Assembly: GCF_003369835.1 (NCBI RefSeq)
Contig: NZ_QPMJ01000002.1
Span: 310,001-374,000, forward strand
Direction of reading: 5' to 3'
Length of the DNA stretch: 64,000 bases
Origin: Halorussus rarus
GTDB lineage: Archaea; Halobacteriota; Halobacteria; Halobacteriales; Haladaptataceae
Numbering within the stretch: the first letter of the stretch is position 1; the number at the start of each line of letters is the position of its first letter. A program made the translations under genes and the position numbers. The notes beneath the pieces are model-generated. The model searched no databases. It was not told the DNA's origin and was given only the letters and a program-made list of their open reading frames with translations. Positions 52,787 through 61,218 of the stretch are shown here, piece by piece.

Positions 52787-54076
52787 ATGAACCCTCCCGG
52801 GTTTCCCCCCAATGCGGGAGTGGTCGTTCCGGCAATCGGCACGGCGAGCAGCACGGCCGGGCTCCGCTCGCTCGGCCGCCGCGGCGTTCCGACGATCGCC
52901 GTCTCCGAGAACGCGACCCCGCCTGGGTTCGCATCCAAGTACTGCGACGAGACCGTCTCCGCTCCCGACCCGACCGTCGACCTGCTCGCCTACGAGCGGG
53001 CGCTGGTCGACCTCGCCCGGCGCGACGACGTCGGGACCGTCCTGCCGTTCCGAGAGGAGGACGTGTACGCGCTGGCGCGGAACCGCGAGGCGCTGACCGA
53101 CCACGTGGGCGCGCCGTGGCCAGACCTCGACGCGCTCCGGCAGGCGCAGGACCGCGTCGAGCTGTTCGCCGCGGCCCGGCGCGCCGGCGTGGGGATGCCC
53201 GTGACCCGGCCCATCGACGAGTGGAACGACCGGGACCGCGACGTCATCGTCAAGCCGCGCTACACCGTCCACGCCGAGGAGTACGCCGACCGGTTCGACG
53301 AGAGCCGCGCCCAGTGGAGCTCCACCAGGTACGTCGGGCCCGACGAGACGCTCGACCGCGACGAGCTGGTCGCCGAGATGGGCCACGTCCCGCTGGTCCA
53401 GGAGTACGTCCCCTCGCCCGACGAGTACGGTTTCTTCGCGCTGTACGACGAGGGCGAGGCGGTCGCGACGTTCCAGCACCGCCAGCGCCGGGGGTGGAAG
53501 TACTCGGGCGGCCCCAGCGCCTACCGGGAGTCGGTCGACATCCCCGAACTCGAGTCTGCGGGCCGGCGCCTGCTCGACGAACTCGACTGGCACGGCGCGG
53601 CGATGGTCGAGTTCCTCCGGGACCCCGACACCGGCGAGTTCAAGCTGATGGAGGTCAACCCCCGGTTCTGGTCGTCGCTCCCGTTCACGGTCCAGGCCGG
53701 CGTCGACTTCCCCCACCTCTACTGGCGCCAGGCCGGCGGCGAGACCGTCGACCGGGCGCCCGACTACGAGGTCGGCGTCGCCGGCCACCTGCTGCGGGGC
53801 GAACTCCTCCACCTCCGCAGCGTCGCGGCCGACGACTTCCCCCTCGTCGAGCGGCCCTCGCTCGCGCGTCGGGCGCTGGAGATCGGCGCCTCGCTCGTCC
53901 GGCACCCGCGGTTCGACTACCTCAGCGCGGACGACCCGGGCCCGTTCGTCCGGGACCTCCGTAACACCGTCGCGACGTTCCGCGGTGACCGGGCGACCGC
54001 GTCGCCGGCGTCCGCAGCGGTCGAGGACCGACCGTCGGGGGTCCGCGTGGCCCTCCAGACCCTGCTCCGGCGATAG
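52787..54076 (+). CDS. ATP-grasp domain protein (carboxylate-amine ligase-like)
   Basis: 429 residues. The N-terminal Rossmann-like pre-ATP-grasp domain (VVVPAIGTASSTAGLRSLGR, VGTVLPFREEDVYALA) is followed by the ATP-grasp fold (about residues 115-330), with the Lys in DVIVKPRYT, the hinge VQEYVPSPDEYGFFAL, the Glu in GAAMVEFLRD, and metal ligands in FKLMEVNPRFWSSLP. The C-terminal helical tail (330-429) is of unknown role. Such proteins ligate a carboxylate to an amine, often for modified amino acids or cell-surface compounds. The following genes give no pathway. Confidence 0.87.
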   Translation: MNPPGFPPNAGVVVPAIGTASSTAGLRSLGRRGVPTIAVSENATPPGFASKYCDETVSAPDPTVDLLAYERALVDLARRDDVGTVLPFREEDVYALARNREALTDHVGAPWPDLDALRQAQDRVELFAAARRAGVGMPVTRPIDEWNDRDRDVIVKPRYTVHAEEYADRFDESRAQWSSTRYVGPDETLDRDELVAEMGHVPLVQEYVPSPDEYGFFALYDEGEAVATFQHRQRRGWKYSGGPSAYRESVDIPELESAGRRLLDELDWHGAAMVEFLRDPDTGEFKLMEVNPRFWSSLPFTVQAGVDFPHLYWRQAGGETVDRAPDYEVGVAGHLLRGELLHLRSVAADDFPLVERPSLARRALEIGASLVRHPRFDYLSADDPGPFVRDLRNTVATFRGDRATASPASAAVEDRPSGVRVALQTLLRR

Positions 54077-54081
54077 GGGGT

Positions 54082-54582
54082 GTGACAGTGAACCCAGGAC
54101 AGTCGTCGCTCGACGCGGTCCTCGAACTGCTGGCGGACCGCCGGCGCCGGTACGTGCTCTACCACCTCGCGGGGGTGGGCGAGGACCGGACCCTCGAAGT
54201 CGAGAACGTCGCGGCCCGGGTCGACGAGTGGGAGCGCGAGTGGGACGCTGCCGGGAGAACGGACGCGGCGAAGACGCACGCGGTAGACGCGGACGCAGAA
54301 GACGCAGACGAAGCAGACGCGGACGCCGCGGACCGGCGGGAGCGGGTCCGCGTCGACCTGCATCACAACCACCTGCCCCGGCTGGCGGACGCCGGGCTGG
54401 TCGACTACGACGGCCGCACGGGGACGATCCGGAGCTGGGAGGCGCCGTCGCTCGACCGCCGGATCTCGGACGATTCCGAGGAGCTCCCGCGCCTCCGGGC
54501 GCTGTTGGCGGGCGAGAATCCGATGTGCGCGGCGAACGACGACGAGACCGGGGACGAAACTGCGGGCGAGGAGTGCCGATGA
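54082..54582 (+). CDS. DUF7344 winged-helix protein with acidic repeat insert
   Basis: 166-residue DUF7344-type regulator. Helices VLELLADRRRRYVLYHLAGV and RVRVDLHHNHLPRLADAGLV and the strand DYDGRTGTIR form the winged helix. Between them (about residues 66-82) lies an insert of short Asp-Ala repeats (VDADAEDADEADADAAD) produced by a GACGCN-type DNA repeat. It starts at GTG 54082, 5 bp after the ATP-grasp gene, so it is probably in the same operon. GTG 54088 is an alternative. Confidence 0.8.
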   Translation: MTVNPGQSSLDAVLELLADRRRRYVLYHLAGVGEDRTLEVENVAARVDEWEREWDAAGRTDAAKTHAVDADAEDADEADADAADRRERVRVDLHHNHLPRLADAGLVDYDGRTGTIRSWEAPSLDRRISDDSEELPRLRALLAGENPMCAANDDETGDETAGEECR

Positions 54583-54610
54583 CCGCCGCGACCGACCACG
54601 GAGCGTCTCG

Positions 54611-55000
54611 ATGAACCCGACCACGATACGGATCCGGAAGCGACGGTACGACGGGCTGGCCGACGCCGTCGCCGGCCTCCTCGCGAGCTACGGCGTCGCG
54701 GAGCCCCCGGACGAGGACTTCGACGTCGAGACGCTGGCCGGCGCCGGGGCGTTCGAGGAGTTCGACGTCCTGCGCGACCTCGCGGTCCGGCTCGGCGAGG
54801 GCGAGCCGGTCGAGCGCGACGGCGAGGCGTTCGTCGAGGTCGAGGTCAGCGCCCACCACCTGGTCGCGGCGACGGCCGCGCTTCCGGACCTCGTCGCCGC
54901 CTCGGACCTCCCGGAGCCCGAACTCCGGGTCGTGGTCGAGGGGCTGTGCCAGGAGTACCTCCTCGCGCGCAGCGGGCAGTCGCGGGACGGGGGCGGGTGA
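54611..55000 (+). CDS. Hypothetical protein (129 aa)
   Basis: 129-residue acidic soluble protein. It starts NPTTIRIRKRRYDGLADAVA, a basic strand-helix start, and continues with helices VETLAGAGAFEEFDVLRDLA and a long helical end (HHLVAATAALPDLVAASDLP, LRVVVEGLCQEYLLA). It follows the DUF7344 gene by 28 bp in the same direction and may be the third gene of the ATP-grasp operon. I do not recognise the family. Confidence 0.65.
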   Translation: MNPTTIRIRKRRYDGLADAVAGLLASYGVAEPPDEDFDVETLAGAGAFEEFDVLRDLAVRLGEGEPVERDGEAFVEVEVSAHHLVAATAALPDLVAASDLPEPELRVVVEGLCQEYLLARSGQSRDGGG

Positions 55001-55099
55001 CCGGGGTGGGAGTGCGAGGAGGAGTCGCCGGAACGGGGAACCCAGAACGGGGAACTCAGAACAGGCAACTTTTTCCACGCACTCCCCGACAGGTCGGAC

Positions 55100-56227
55100 A
55101 TGGAGCTCTCCGACGAGCAACGGGCCATCCGGGACGTGGTTCGGGAGTTCGCGGTCGAGGAGATTCGCCCGACCGCGGCCGAGTGCGACGAGGACCAGCG
55201 GTTCCCCGAGGAGGTGTGGGACGGACTGGCAGACCTCGACATGACCGCGCTCACGGTCCCCGAGGAGTACGGCGGCCTCGACGTCGACCGGATGACGTAC
55301 AGCGTCGTCAACGAGGAGGTCGCCTACGGGATGCTGTCGGTGGCGACCGCGCTGTCGGTCCACTCGCTGGCGACCTCCTGCATCGCGGAGTTCGGCGACG
55401 CCGACCAGCGCGAGCGGTGGCTCCCCGACATGGCCGAGGGCCGACCCGTGGGCGCGTTCGCGCTCTCGGAGCCCCAGGCCGGGTCGAACCCCGCCGAGAT
55501 GACCACCGAGGCGAAGCGGGAGGGCGACGAGTACGTCATCGACGGCAAGAAGCAGTGGATAACCAACGGCGAGCGCTCGGGGGTCGTCGTCCTGTTCGCC
55601 AAGACCGATCGCGAGGACCCCCGGTCGGTCACGCAGTTCGTCGTCCCGAAGGACGCGGACGGTCTGGAGGTCGGTAAGAAGGAGGACAAGCTCGGCCTCC
55701 GGGCCAGCGACACGACGAGCCTCGTCTTCGACGACGTGCGGATTCCCGCGGAGAACCGACTGACCGAGGAGGGCAGGGGGCTCTCGGCGGCGTTCCACAT
55801 CCTGACCGGCGGGCGCATCGGCATCGCCAGCCAGTCGGTCGGGCTCGCGCAGTCGGCGCTCGACGAGGCGGTCGCGTACGCGCAGGACCGCGAGCAGTTC
55901 GACAGGCCCATCGCCGACATCCAGACCATCCGGCACAAGATCGCCGACATGAAGACCCGGCTGGAGGCCGCCCGGCTACTGACTCGGGACGCCGCCCGGA
56001 AGGCCGACCGGGGCGAGGACGTCGAGATGGCCGCCAGCATGGCGAAGTACTTCGCCAGCGAGGCCGCGGTCGACGTGACCAACGAGGCGGTCCAGATCCA
56101 CGGCGGCTACGGTTACACCACCGACTTCGACGTCGAGCGCCTCTACCGGGACTCGAAGATCACGACCATCTACGAGGGGACCAGCGAGATACAGAAGAAG
56201 GTCATCGCCCGGAACGTGCTGGAGTAA
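55100..56227 (+). CDS. Acyl-CoA dehydrogenase
   Basis: 375-residue FAD-dependent acyl-CoA dehydrogenase of normal length. Features are the helical N-domain (LSDEQRAIRDVVREFAVEEI), the FAD/substrate loop FALSEPQAGSNPAEMTTEA and WITNGERSG in the beta domain, and the C-domain QSVGLAQSALDEAVAYAQDR, REQFDRPIADIQTIRHKIAD and VQIHGGYGYTTDFDVERLYRD. The end TTIYEGTSEIQKKVIARNVL contains the Glu at the catalytic-base position of short-chain enzymes. It oxidises an acyl-CoA and passes electrons to ETF. The chain length is not determined. Confidence 0.95.
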   Translation: MELSDEQRAIRDVVREFAVEEIRPTAAECDEDQRFPEEVWDGLADLDMTALTVPEEYGGLDVDRMTYSVVNEEVAYGMLSVATALSVHSLATSCIAEFGDADQRERWLPDMAEGRPVGAFALSEPQAGSNPAEMTTEAKREGDEYVIDGKKQWITNGERSGVVVLFAKTDREDPRSVTQFVVPKDADGLEVGKKEDKLGLRASDTTSLVFDDVRIPAENRLTEEGRGLSAAFHILTGGRIGIASQSVGLAQSALDEAVAYAQDREQFDRPIADIQTIRHKIADMKTRLEAARLLTRDAARKADRGEDVEMAASMAKYFASEAAVDVTNEAVQIHGGYGYTTDFDVERLYRDSKITTIYEGTSEIQKKVIARNVLE

Positions 56228-56348
56228 GTTACCGCTCGGCACGCCCGGCGGAGCGCAGCCGACCCGCGACCGCCGCCGGAACCCGGTCGCGAACAACGGT
56301 CGAACCACCGGCACGTTTATTAATTCCGACCGGAACTGAACGAACGAG

Positions 56349-56756
56349 ATGGTCGTCTCCGAACCCTCCGCGCTCGTCGACTTCCCGGCGGACGCGGCAC
56401 TGGCGGCGGCGCGCGAGGAGGCCGACGCCGCGGTGGGCCTCTGCGTCGAGTACACGCCCGAGGAGTTCCGGACTCTCTACGCCGACGAGCAGACGGTGGC
56501 GCTGTACGGCGGCGACCGGGAGGCGATGGCCGACCACTTCGAGGAGGTCCACTCGTTCGTCCACGTCGACTTCACCGAGCGGGACCTGTTCGCCGACATC
56601 TTCCGGAGCGCGGGCGAGGTCCGGTCGTTCGTCACCGTCATGGACCACGTCGCGCTGATCCGAGTGCTGGTCGGTCAGCAGGGGCTGTTCCTCGCGGTCG
56701 ACCCCGACGCAGACGTCACCGCGCTGGTCGAGGCCGTGGAGGCCGAGGTCCGGTGA
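56349..56756 (+). CDS. Conserved haloarchaeal protein (DUF7522-like, 135 aa)
   Basis: 135-residue soluble protein of mixed fold: CVEYTPEEFRTLYADEQTVA, then HFEEVHSFVHVDFTERDLFA, FVTVMDHVALIRVLVGQQGL and FLAVDPDADVTALVEAVEAEV. The pattern of a helical start followed by strands resembles the haloarchaeal DUF7522 group (from memory). The TTTATTAA stretch at about 56314-56321 gives a promoter at leaderless distance from the ATG. Function unknown. Confidence 0.72.
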   Translation: MVVSEPSALVDFPADAALAAAREEADAAVGLCVEYTPEEFRTLYADEQTVALYGGDREAMADHFEEVHSFVHVDFTERDLFADIFRSAGEVRSFVTVMDHVALIRVLVGQQGLFLAVDPDADVTALVEAVEAEVR

Positions 56757-56832
56757 CCGCTCGCGCGGGACGACGGGCGCGCCGTCCGAAGCGACCGATA
56801 CCCCTTTTTCGCCGGTGGTCCTACCGCGAACC

Positions 56833-57396
56833 GTGACCCGAGACGACGCCGGAACGCCGGTTGCGGACGGCGCCGGGCCCGACGACCCCGCGGCGGTGGT
56901 GTACGACCTCGACGGCACGCTGGTCCGCCTCGACGTCGACTGGCAGGACGTCGAACGCCGGCTGGTCGCCCTGCTGGAGCGGGAGGGCGTCGACGCCGAC
57001 CCGCTGAGCGCGTGGGACCTCCTCTCGGCTGCCGAGGACGCGGGCGTCGGCGACGAGGCCGACGAGCTCATCGCCGAGGCCGAGCGCGAGGGCGCCCGAG
57101 TCTCCGAGCGCCTTCCGCTGGCCGACGAACTGCTCGCCCGCGAGATTCCGGTCGGGGTCTGCTCGCTCAACCACGAGGCCGCGGTCCGCATCGCGCTCGA
57201 CCGCCACGACCTCGGACCCCACGTCGGGAGCGTCGTGGGTCGAGGCACCGTCCCCCACCGCAAACCCCACCCGCGGGCGCTGCTCGCGACGGTCGAGGAA
57301 CTCGGCGTCGCGCCCGAGGACGTGCTGTTCGTCGGCGATTCGGCCAGCGACGAGGAGACCGCCGAGCGCGCCGGGACGCGGTTCGAGTGGGTGTAG
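56833..57396 (+). CDS. HAD superfamily hydrolase
   Basis: 187-residue haloacid-dehalogenase-type phosphatase. Motif I is VVYDLDGTLVRL (nucleophile Asp), motif II is VGVCSLNHEAA (Ser), the motif III lysine is in TVPHRKPHPRAL, and motif IV is DVLFVGDSASDEETAE. The cap is a short helical insert (about residues 40-90). It probably hydrolyses a small phosphorylated metabolite such as phosphoglycolate or a sugar phosphate. GTG 56833 is preferred to an in-frame start 18 bp upstream. Confidence 0.87.
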   Translation: MTRDDAGTPVADGAGPDDPAAVVYDLDGTLVRLDVDWQDVERRLVALLEREGVDADPLSAWDLLSAAEDAGVGDEADELIAEAEREGARVSERLPLADELLAREIPVGVCSLNHEAAVRIALDRHDLGPHVGSVVGRGTVPHRKPHPRALLATVEELGVAPEDVLFVGDSASDEETAERAGTRFEWV

Positions 57397-57855
57397 CGAC
57401 GCTCGACATCCAAGCCGCGACGGTCAGTGACGCAGTCCACGAACGGCGCCCTGTGACGCAAGTCACCGTCCGGGTGGACTGAAAGGGGCCGCCCGGTCGC
57501 GTTTACCTGGTCGCCTGGCCGACCCCTATCCGAAGCAGTCACGCGAGCGGAGCGAGCGTGACCTCGGAAATCGCAGCCGAGGAGCGAAGCGACGGGGACC
57601 GTCTTCCGGCGAGCGCAGCGAGCGGAGGATATGTCGCTGAGCGACCGTCTCGTGAGCGAAGCGAACGAGACCTCGGAAGTCGCATGCCCGCGCAGCGAAG
57701 CGAGCAGGAACGTCTTCCGGTGGCGACCGGGCGGGGGCTTTCGGGAACGTCTTCACTGTGCCTCGGTAGTCGTTCTGGTTCTATCCTACAGTTACCAGAA
57801 TACAAAGCGACAACAGGAGACAGAGAACTGCGACGCTAGAAGAACCAATAGACGA
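57397..57855. other. 459-bp non-coding region with a structured repeat element
   Basis: No believable gene is present; the reading frames across it only translate repeats. It contains a 262-bp element with inverted ends and internal hairpins (57481-57742) and a degenerate third repeat unit to about 57775. The last 60 bp is AT-richer and ordinary. Confidence 0.6.
57481..57742. repeat. Structured repeat element: inverted terminal arms, tandem units, GA-paired hairpins
   Basis: The ends are 20-bp inverted repeats matching at 17 of 20 positions (57481-57500 and 57723-57742). Inside, two copies of an approximately 50-bp unit (57560-57609 and 57669-57720) share GACCTCGGAAnTCGCA, AGCGAAGCGA and GTCTTCCGG. 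Hairpins at 57538-57562 and 57647-57671 have the same design: 7-bp stem, tandem G-A/A-G mismatch, GC pairs, triloop GNA. Their stem bases differ but stay paired (GTCACGC/GCGTGAC against GTCTCGT/ACGAGAC). A third, 57602-57629, has the same core with one bulge. This could be a REP- or MITE-like DNA repeat or a structured RNA. Confidence 0.6.
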
Positions 57856-58113
57856 TCACGACGCCGAATCGGACGCGTCCTCCATCCGCCGAGCGTAGAG
57901 GAAGACGGCGACCGCGACGACGAACCAGACCAGCGCGCCGACCCGGACCGCGAACGACACCCGCGACGTCCAGGTCGGCAGCGAGACGCCGACGACCCAC
58001 GACAGCAGCGCGACGACGGGCGCGCCGACCACGATAGTGAGGACGAAGGTGGTCTGCATCACCCACCCGTAATCGACGCCCTCGGGGTCGTGGGTCTCGA
58101 CTGGTTCGGGCAC
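57856..58113 (-). CDS. DUF5822 family small membrane protein (85 aa)
   Basis: 85 residues with a charged start (PEPVETHDPEGVDYGWVMQT), two membrane helices (about 18-40 and 54-72) and a short acidic tail. The opening DPEGVDYGWVMQTTFVLTIVVGAP fits the haloarchaeal DUF5822 group (from memory). Its GTG start at 58113 lies about 27 nt from the minus-strand GTTTAAG box near 58138-58144. Function unknown. Confidence 0.78.
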   Translation of the reverse strand: MPEPVETHDPEGVDYGWVMQTTFVLTIVVGAPVVALLSWVVGVSLPTWTSRVSFAVRVGALVWFVVAVAVFLYARRMEDASDSAS

Positions 58114-58285
58114 GGTTCGAAGGCGCGGCGCTCGGGGCTTAAACCTTGTAGATTTGCGGCGTCCCGCGCGACTGGGGCTCGGTTCGCTCGGCCGAGCCGG
58201 TCCGGAGCCCGTCGTCGGCTCGCCGAGCCCCTTCAGTATTGTAGTCTCCGCGCAATACTTACGGCTGTGACCCGTACCTCCGTCC

Positions 58286-58630
58286 GTGAACGCGACTGCA
58301 CTCGTCGCCCTTCAGACGGGCGGCGGCCAGATGGGGAACGGAATGGGACCGGGAGGATGGGGGTTCGGATTCGGGTTCGTCGGTCTCGCGGTGATGCTGT
58401 TGCTCGTCGGAACCGCGGTCTACCTCGTCGTCCGCGCTCTCTCGACCGGCGGCGAGACGCGGACCGCCGGCGCGCGGACCGATACTACCCGGCAGACGAC
58501 TGGAGGCGGGGGCGATGAGGACCCGGCGCTCGCCGAGCTCCGAGAGCGGTACGCCCGCGGCGAGATCGGCGACGAGGAGTTCGAGCGCCGCGCCCAGCGA
58601 CTCCGCAACGAGGGGGACTCGCCCCGATGA
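58286..58630 (+). CDS. SHOCT domain-containing membrane protein
   Basis: 114 residues. The N-terminus is a Gly/Met-rich stretch (GGGQMGNGMGPGGWGFGFGF), followed by one membrane helix (about residues 31-50) and a linker, then a C-terminal SHOCT motif (ALAELRERYARGEIGDEEFERRAQRL). SHOCT domains often mediate oligomerisation. It starts at GTG 58286. Its stop overlaps the start of the multicopper oxidase gene (ATGA), so the two form an operon. The Met/Gly-rich extracytoplasmic part could bind copper (inference). Confidence 0.85.
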   Translation: MNATALVALQTGGGQMGNGMGPGGWGFGFGFVGLAVMLLLVGTAVYLVVRALSTGGETRTAGARTDTTRQTTGGGGDEDPALAELRERYARGEIGDEEFERRAQRLRNEGDSPR

Positions 58631-60135
58631 CCGACGAACACCGCGCGACGCGACGTGCCGTCCTCCGGGCGGTCGGAGCCGCCGGCGTCGCCGGACTCGC
58701 CGGTTGCGTCTCGGAGTCGACCGAGCAGAACGACGGCGACAGGAGGGCCCTCCGAAACGACGCCGACGGTACCGCCACGCCCCGGCAGACGCCCTCGGGA
58801 CCCGCCGACGAGACGTTCCGGCTCCGGGCCGCGGAACGCACCGTCCGGCCCGGTCCGGACGCCCGGACGCGGAACTGGGTGTACGACGGGCAGTTCCCGG
58901 GTCCGGAGCTCCGGGTCGAGGAGGGCGACCTCCTTCGGGCCGAGGTGACGAACGAACTCCGGGAGGGGACCACGATTCACTGGCACGGCGTTCCGGTGCC
59001 GAACTCCCAGGACGGCGTGCCGGGCGTGACCCAGGAGCCGATCGGGACCGGTGAGACGTTCAGCTACCGGTACCGCGCGGAACCGGCCGGGACGTACCTC
59101 TACCACAGTCACGTCGGCCTCCAGCTCGACCGAGGCCTCGGCGGTCCCCTCGTCGTCGAGGAGGAGTCGCCGCACGTCGAGTACGACCGCGAGTACGTGG
59201 TCCTCCTCGACGATTACCTCGACGGCGAGCCCCGACTGCCGTCCGGGTTCGGCGGTGGCGGAAGAGGCGGAATGGGCGGGGACGGCCCCGGCGGTGGCGG
59301 CCGGGGTGGGAACGGCGGTCCCGGATCGGGTCCCGACGGCGGGATGGGTCGGATGGGCGACCATCGGCCACCGTACGAAGGGCTGCTGGTCAACGGCCGT
59401 CTCCCGACCGACCCGCCGACGTTCGACGTGAGCGAGGGCGAGCGCGTCCGGTTCCGCTTCATCAACGCGAGCAGCGCGACGACGTTCCGGGTCCGTCTGG
59501 CGGGCCACCAGTTCTCGGTCAGTCACGCCGACGGCCGCCCGGTCGAACCGGTCGCGGTGGACTCGTTCGCCTTCGGAAGCGGGGAGCGATACGACGCGGT
59601 GGTGACGGCGGACGACCCCGGCGCGTGGGAACTCCGGGCGGACGCGGTCGACGGCGACGAACCGGCCGCGCGTGCGGTCCTCGCGTACGAGGGGAGCGGG
59701 AGCGAATCGCCGGAGTCGGTCTCGTCGGGCGGCCGCCGGCTACAGTACGAGGACCTGCGCGCGCTGAATCCGATTCGGGGCATCGGCGGCGAGCCCGACC
59801 GGCGCTTCGACCTCACGCTGTCGAGGGGCATGGGCGGCGGCTACGAGTGGCTCATCGACGGGCAGGCGTACCCCGACGCCGACCCGCTCCGGGTGTCGGC
59901 GGGCGACCACGTCCGAGTCCGGATGGTAAACCGCAGTCCGGTCGTCCACCCGATGCACCTCCACGGCCACTTCTTCCAGGTCGGCGACGCCGTGAAGGAC
60001 ACCGTCCTCGTCCCGCCGCGCATGGGGGAGGTGACCTTCGACTTCGCGGCGGACAACCCCGGCGACTGGCTGTTCCACTGTCACAACCTCTACCACCTCG
60101 AGGCCGGAATGGCCCGGGTGGTGACCTACGGCTGA
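58627..60135 (+). CDS. Multicopper oxidase (laccase-like), Tat-exported lipoprotein
   Basis: 502 residues. Tat lipoprotein signal (ATRRAVLRAVGAAGVAGLAGC, Cys27 as anchor) is followed by three cupredoxin domains. Copper ligands are TTIHWHGV (His118, His120), YLYHSHVG (His160, His162), VHPMHLHGHFFQV and FHCHNLYHLEAGM. The type 1 site has an axial Met. A Gly/Met-rich insert at about residues 207-244 interrupts the second domain, like the Met-rich inserts of copper-tolerance oxidases (CueO). It probably oxidises Cu(I) or phenolics at the cell surface. It is translationally coupled to the upstream SHOCT gene. Confidence 0.94.
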   Translation: MTDEHRATRRAVLRAVGAAGVAGLAGCVSESTEQNDGDRRALRNDADGTATPRQTPSGPADETFRLRAAERTVRPGPDARTRNWVYDGQFPGPELRVEEGDLLRAEVTNELREGTTIHWHGVPVPNSQDGVPGVTQEPIGTGETFSYRYRAEPAGTYLYHSHVGLQLDRGLGGPLVVEEESPHVEYDREYVVLLDDYLDGEPRLPSGFGGGGRGGMGGDGPGGGGRGGNGGPGSGPDGGMGRMGDHRPPYEGLLVNGRLPTDPPTFDVSEGERVRFRFINASSATTFRVRLAGHQFSVSHADGRPVEPVAVDSFAFGSGERYDAVVTADDPGAWELRADAVDGDEPAARAVLAYEGSGSESPESVSSGGRRLQYEDLRALNPIRGIGGEPDRRFDLTLSRGMGGGYEWLIDGQAYPDADPLRVSAGDHVRVRMVNRSPVVHPMHLHGHFFQVGDAVKDTVLVPPRMGEVTFDFAADNPGDWLFHCHNLYHLEAGMARVVTYG

Positions 60136-60228
60136 GTTCGGCCCGCCGCGGACCGTCTATCGCGCCGAAAACCCTCACGAACGACCGGAATCGAATACGT
60201 TTAACGGAGAGGACGAGAGTTCACAGGT

Positions 60229-61044
60229 ATGGCGACGACCGTTCAGGACCTCGCGGAGATGGCGGGCGACGAGGAGATCACGATGCTGACCGCGTACGAC
60301 GCGCCGGCCGCCGCGATCGTCGACGAGGCGGGCGTGGACCTGATCCTGGTGGGCGACAGCATGGGCAACGCGGCGCTGGGCTACGACTCGACGCTCCCGG
60401 TGACCGTCGACGAGATGCAGAGCCGGACCGCGGCGGTGGCGCGGGCGGCCGACGACGCGATGGTGGTCGCCGACATGCCGTTCCTGAGCTACGGCGTCGA
60501 CCGGAGCGAGGCCGTCGAGAACTGCGGCCGGATGCTCAAGGAGGCCGACGCCAACGCCGTCAAGCTCGAGAGCGGCCCCCACACCGTCGACCTGACCGAG
60601 CGACTGGTCGACCTCGGCATCCCCGTGATGGCCCACCTCGGGCTGACGCCCCAGCGGGTCAACCAGCTCGGGGGCTACTTCCGGCAGGGCACCGACCAGG
60701 AGAGCGCCGCAGAGATGCTCCAGCTCGCGAAGGCCCACGAGGACGCCGGCGCGTTCTCGCTGGTGCTCGAACACGTCCCCTCGAACGTCGCGGCCCAGAT
60801 CACCGACGCGCTGGAGATCCCGACCATCGGCATCGGCGCGGGCCCCGACACCGACGGCCAGGTGCTCGTGCTCAACGACGTGTTCGGCCTGAGCGACCGC
60901 AGCCCCTACTTCTCCGAGCAGTTCGGCGACGTCAGGAGCGAGATGGAGCGGGCGGTCGCCGGCTTCCGGGACGCGGTGGAGTCCGGCGAGTTCCCGGCCG
61001 ATGAGCACAGCTACGACGAGGAAGCGATCGACGACATCTACTGA
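60229..61044 (+). CDS. panB: 3-methyl-2-oxobutanoate hydroxymethyltransferase
   Basis: 271-residue TIM-barrel enzyme of pantothenate/CoA synthesis (ketopantoate formation from 2-oxoisovalerate and a one-carbon folate). The metal/substrate motifs are MLTAYDAPAAAIVDEAGVD, LVGDSMGNAALGYDSTLPVT, VVADMPFLSYGV, AVKLESGP, VMAHLGLTPQ and IPTIGIGAGPDTDGQVLVLND. The length is normal. A CGTTTAACG box at about 60195-60203 is at leaderless distance from ATG 60229. The required methylene-THF links it to glyA and folD in the same window, although they are far apart. Confidence 0.96.
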   Translation: MATTVQDLAEMAGDEEITMLTAYDAPAAAIVDEAGVDLILVGDSMGNAALGYDSTLPVTVDEMQSRTAAVARAADDAMVVADMPFLSYGVDRSEAVENCGRMLKEADANAVKLESGPHTVDLTERLVDLGIPVMAHLGLTPQRVNQLGGYFRQGTDQESAAEMLQLAKAHEDAGAFSLVLEHVPSNVAAQITDALEIPTIGIGAGPDTDGQVLVLNDVFGLSDRSPYFSEQFGDVRSEMERAVAGFRDAVESGEFPADEHSYDEEAIDDIY

Positions 61045-61218
61045 GCAGGGATCGAGCGAGTGTCGGGAAGACCCTCCTCCCCGCCGCGGAAACGGACGCA
61101 TCACCAGTTTCGTCTCGGTCGCTAGAAGATTCGAACGGCCGTTTTCGATAGTTCGCCGACCGACTACCGCTCTCTCGGCGATAGCACTCAATTGGCTGTG
61201 CGTGAAAGCAGTGGACAG

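Noticed and set aside
52661..55936. Minus-strand frame of 1091 codons opposite the ATP-grasp and acyl-CoA dehydrogenase genes
   Set aside because: It spans several true plus-strand genes and contains no recognisable motif.
57526..57839. Several reading frames of 76-93 codons on both strands across the repeat element
   Set aside because: They only translate the repeated DNA units, giving the same peptide pieces again and again.
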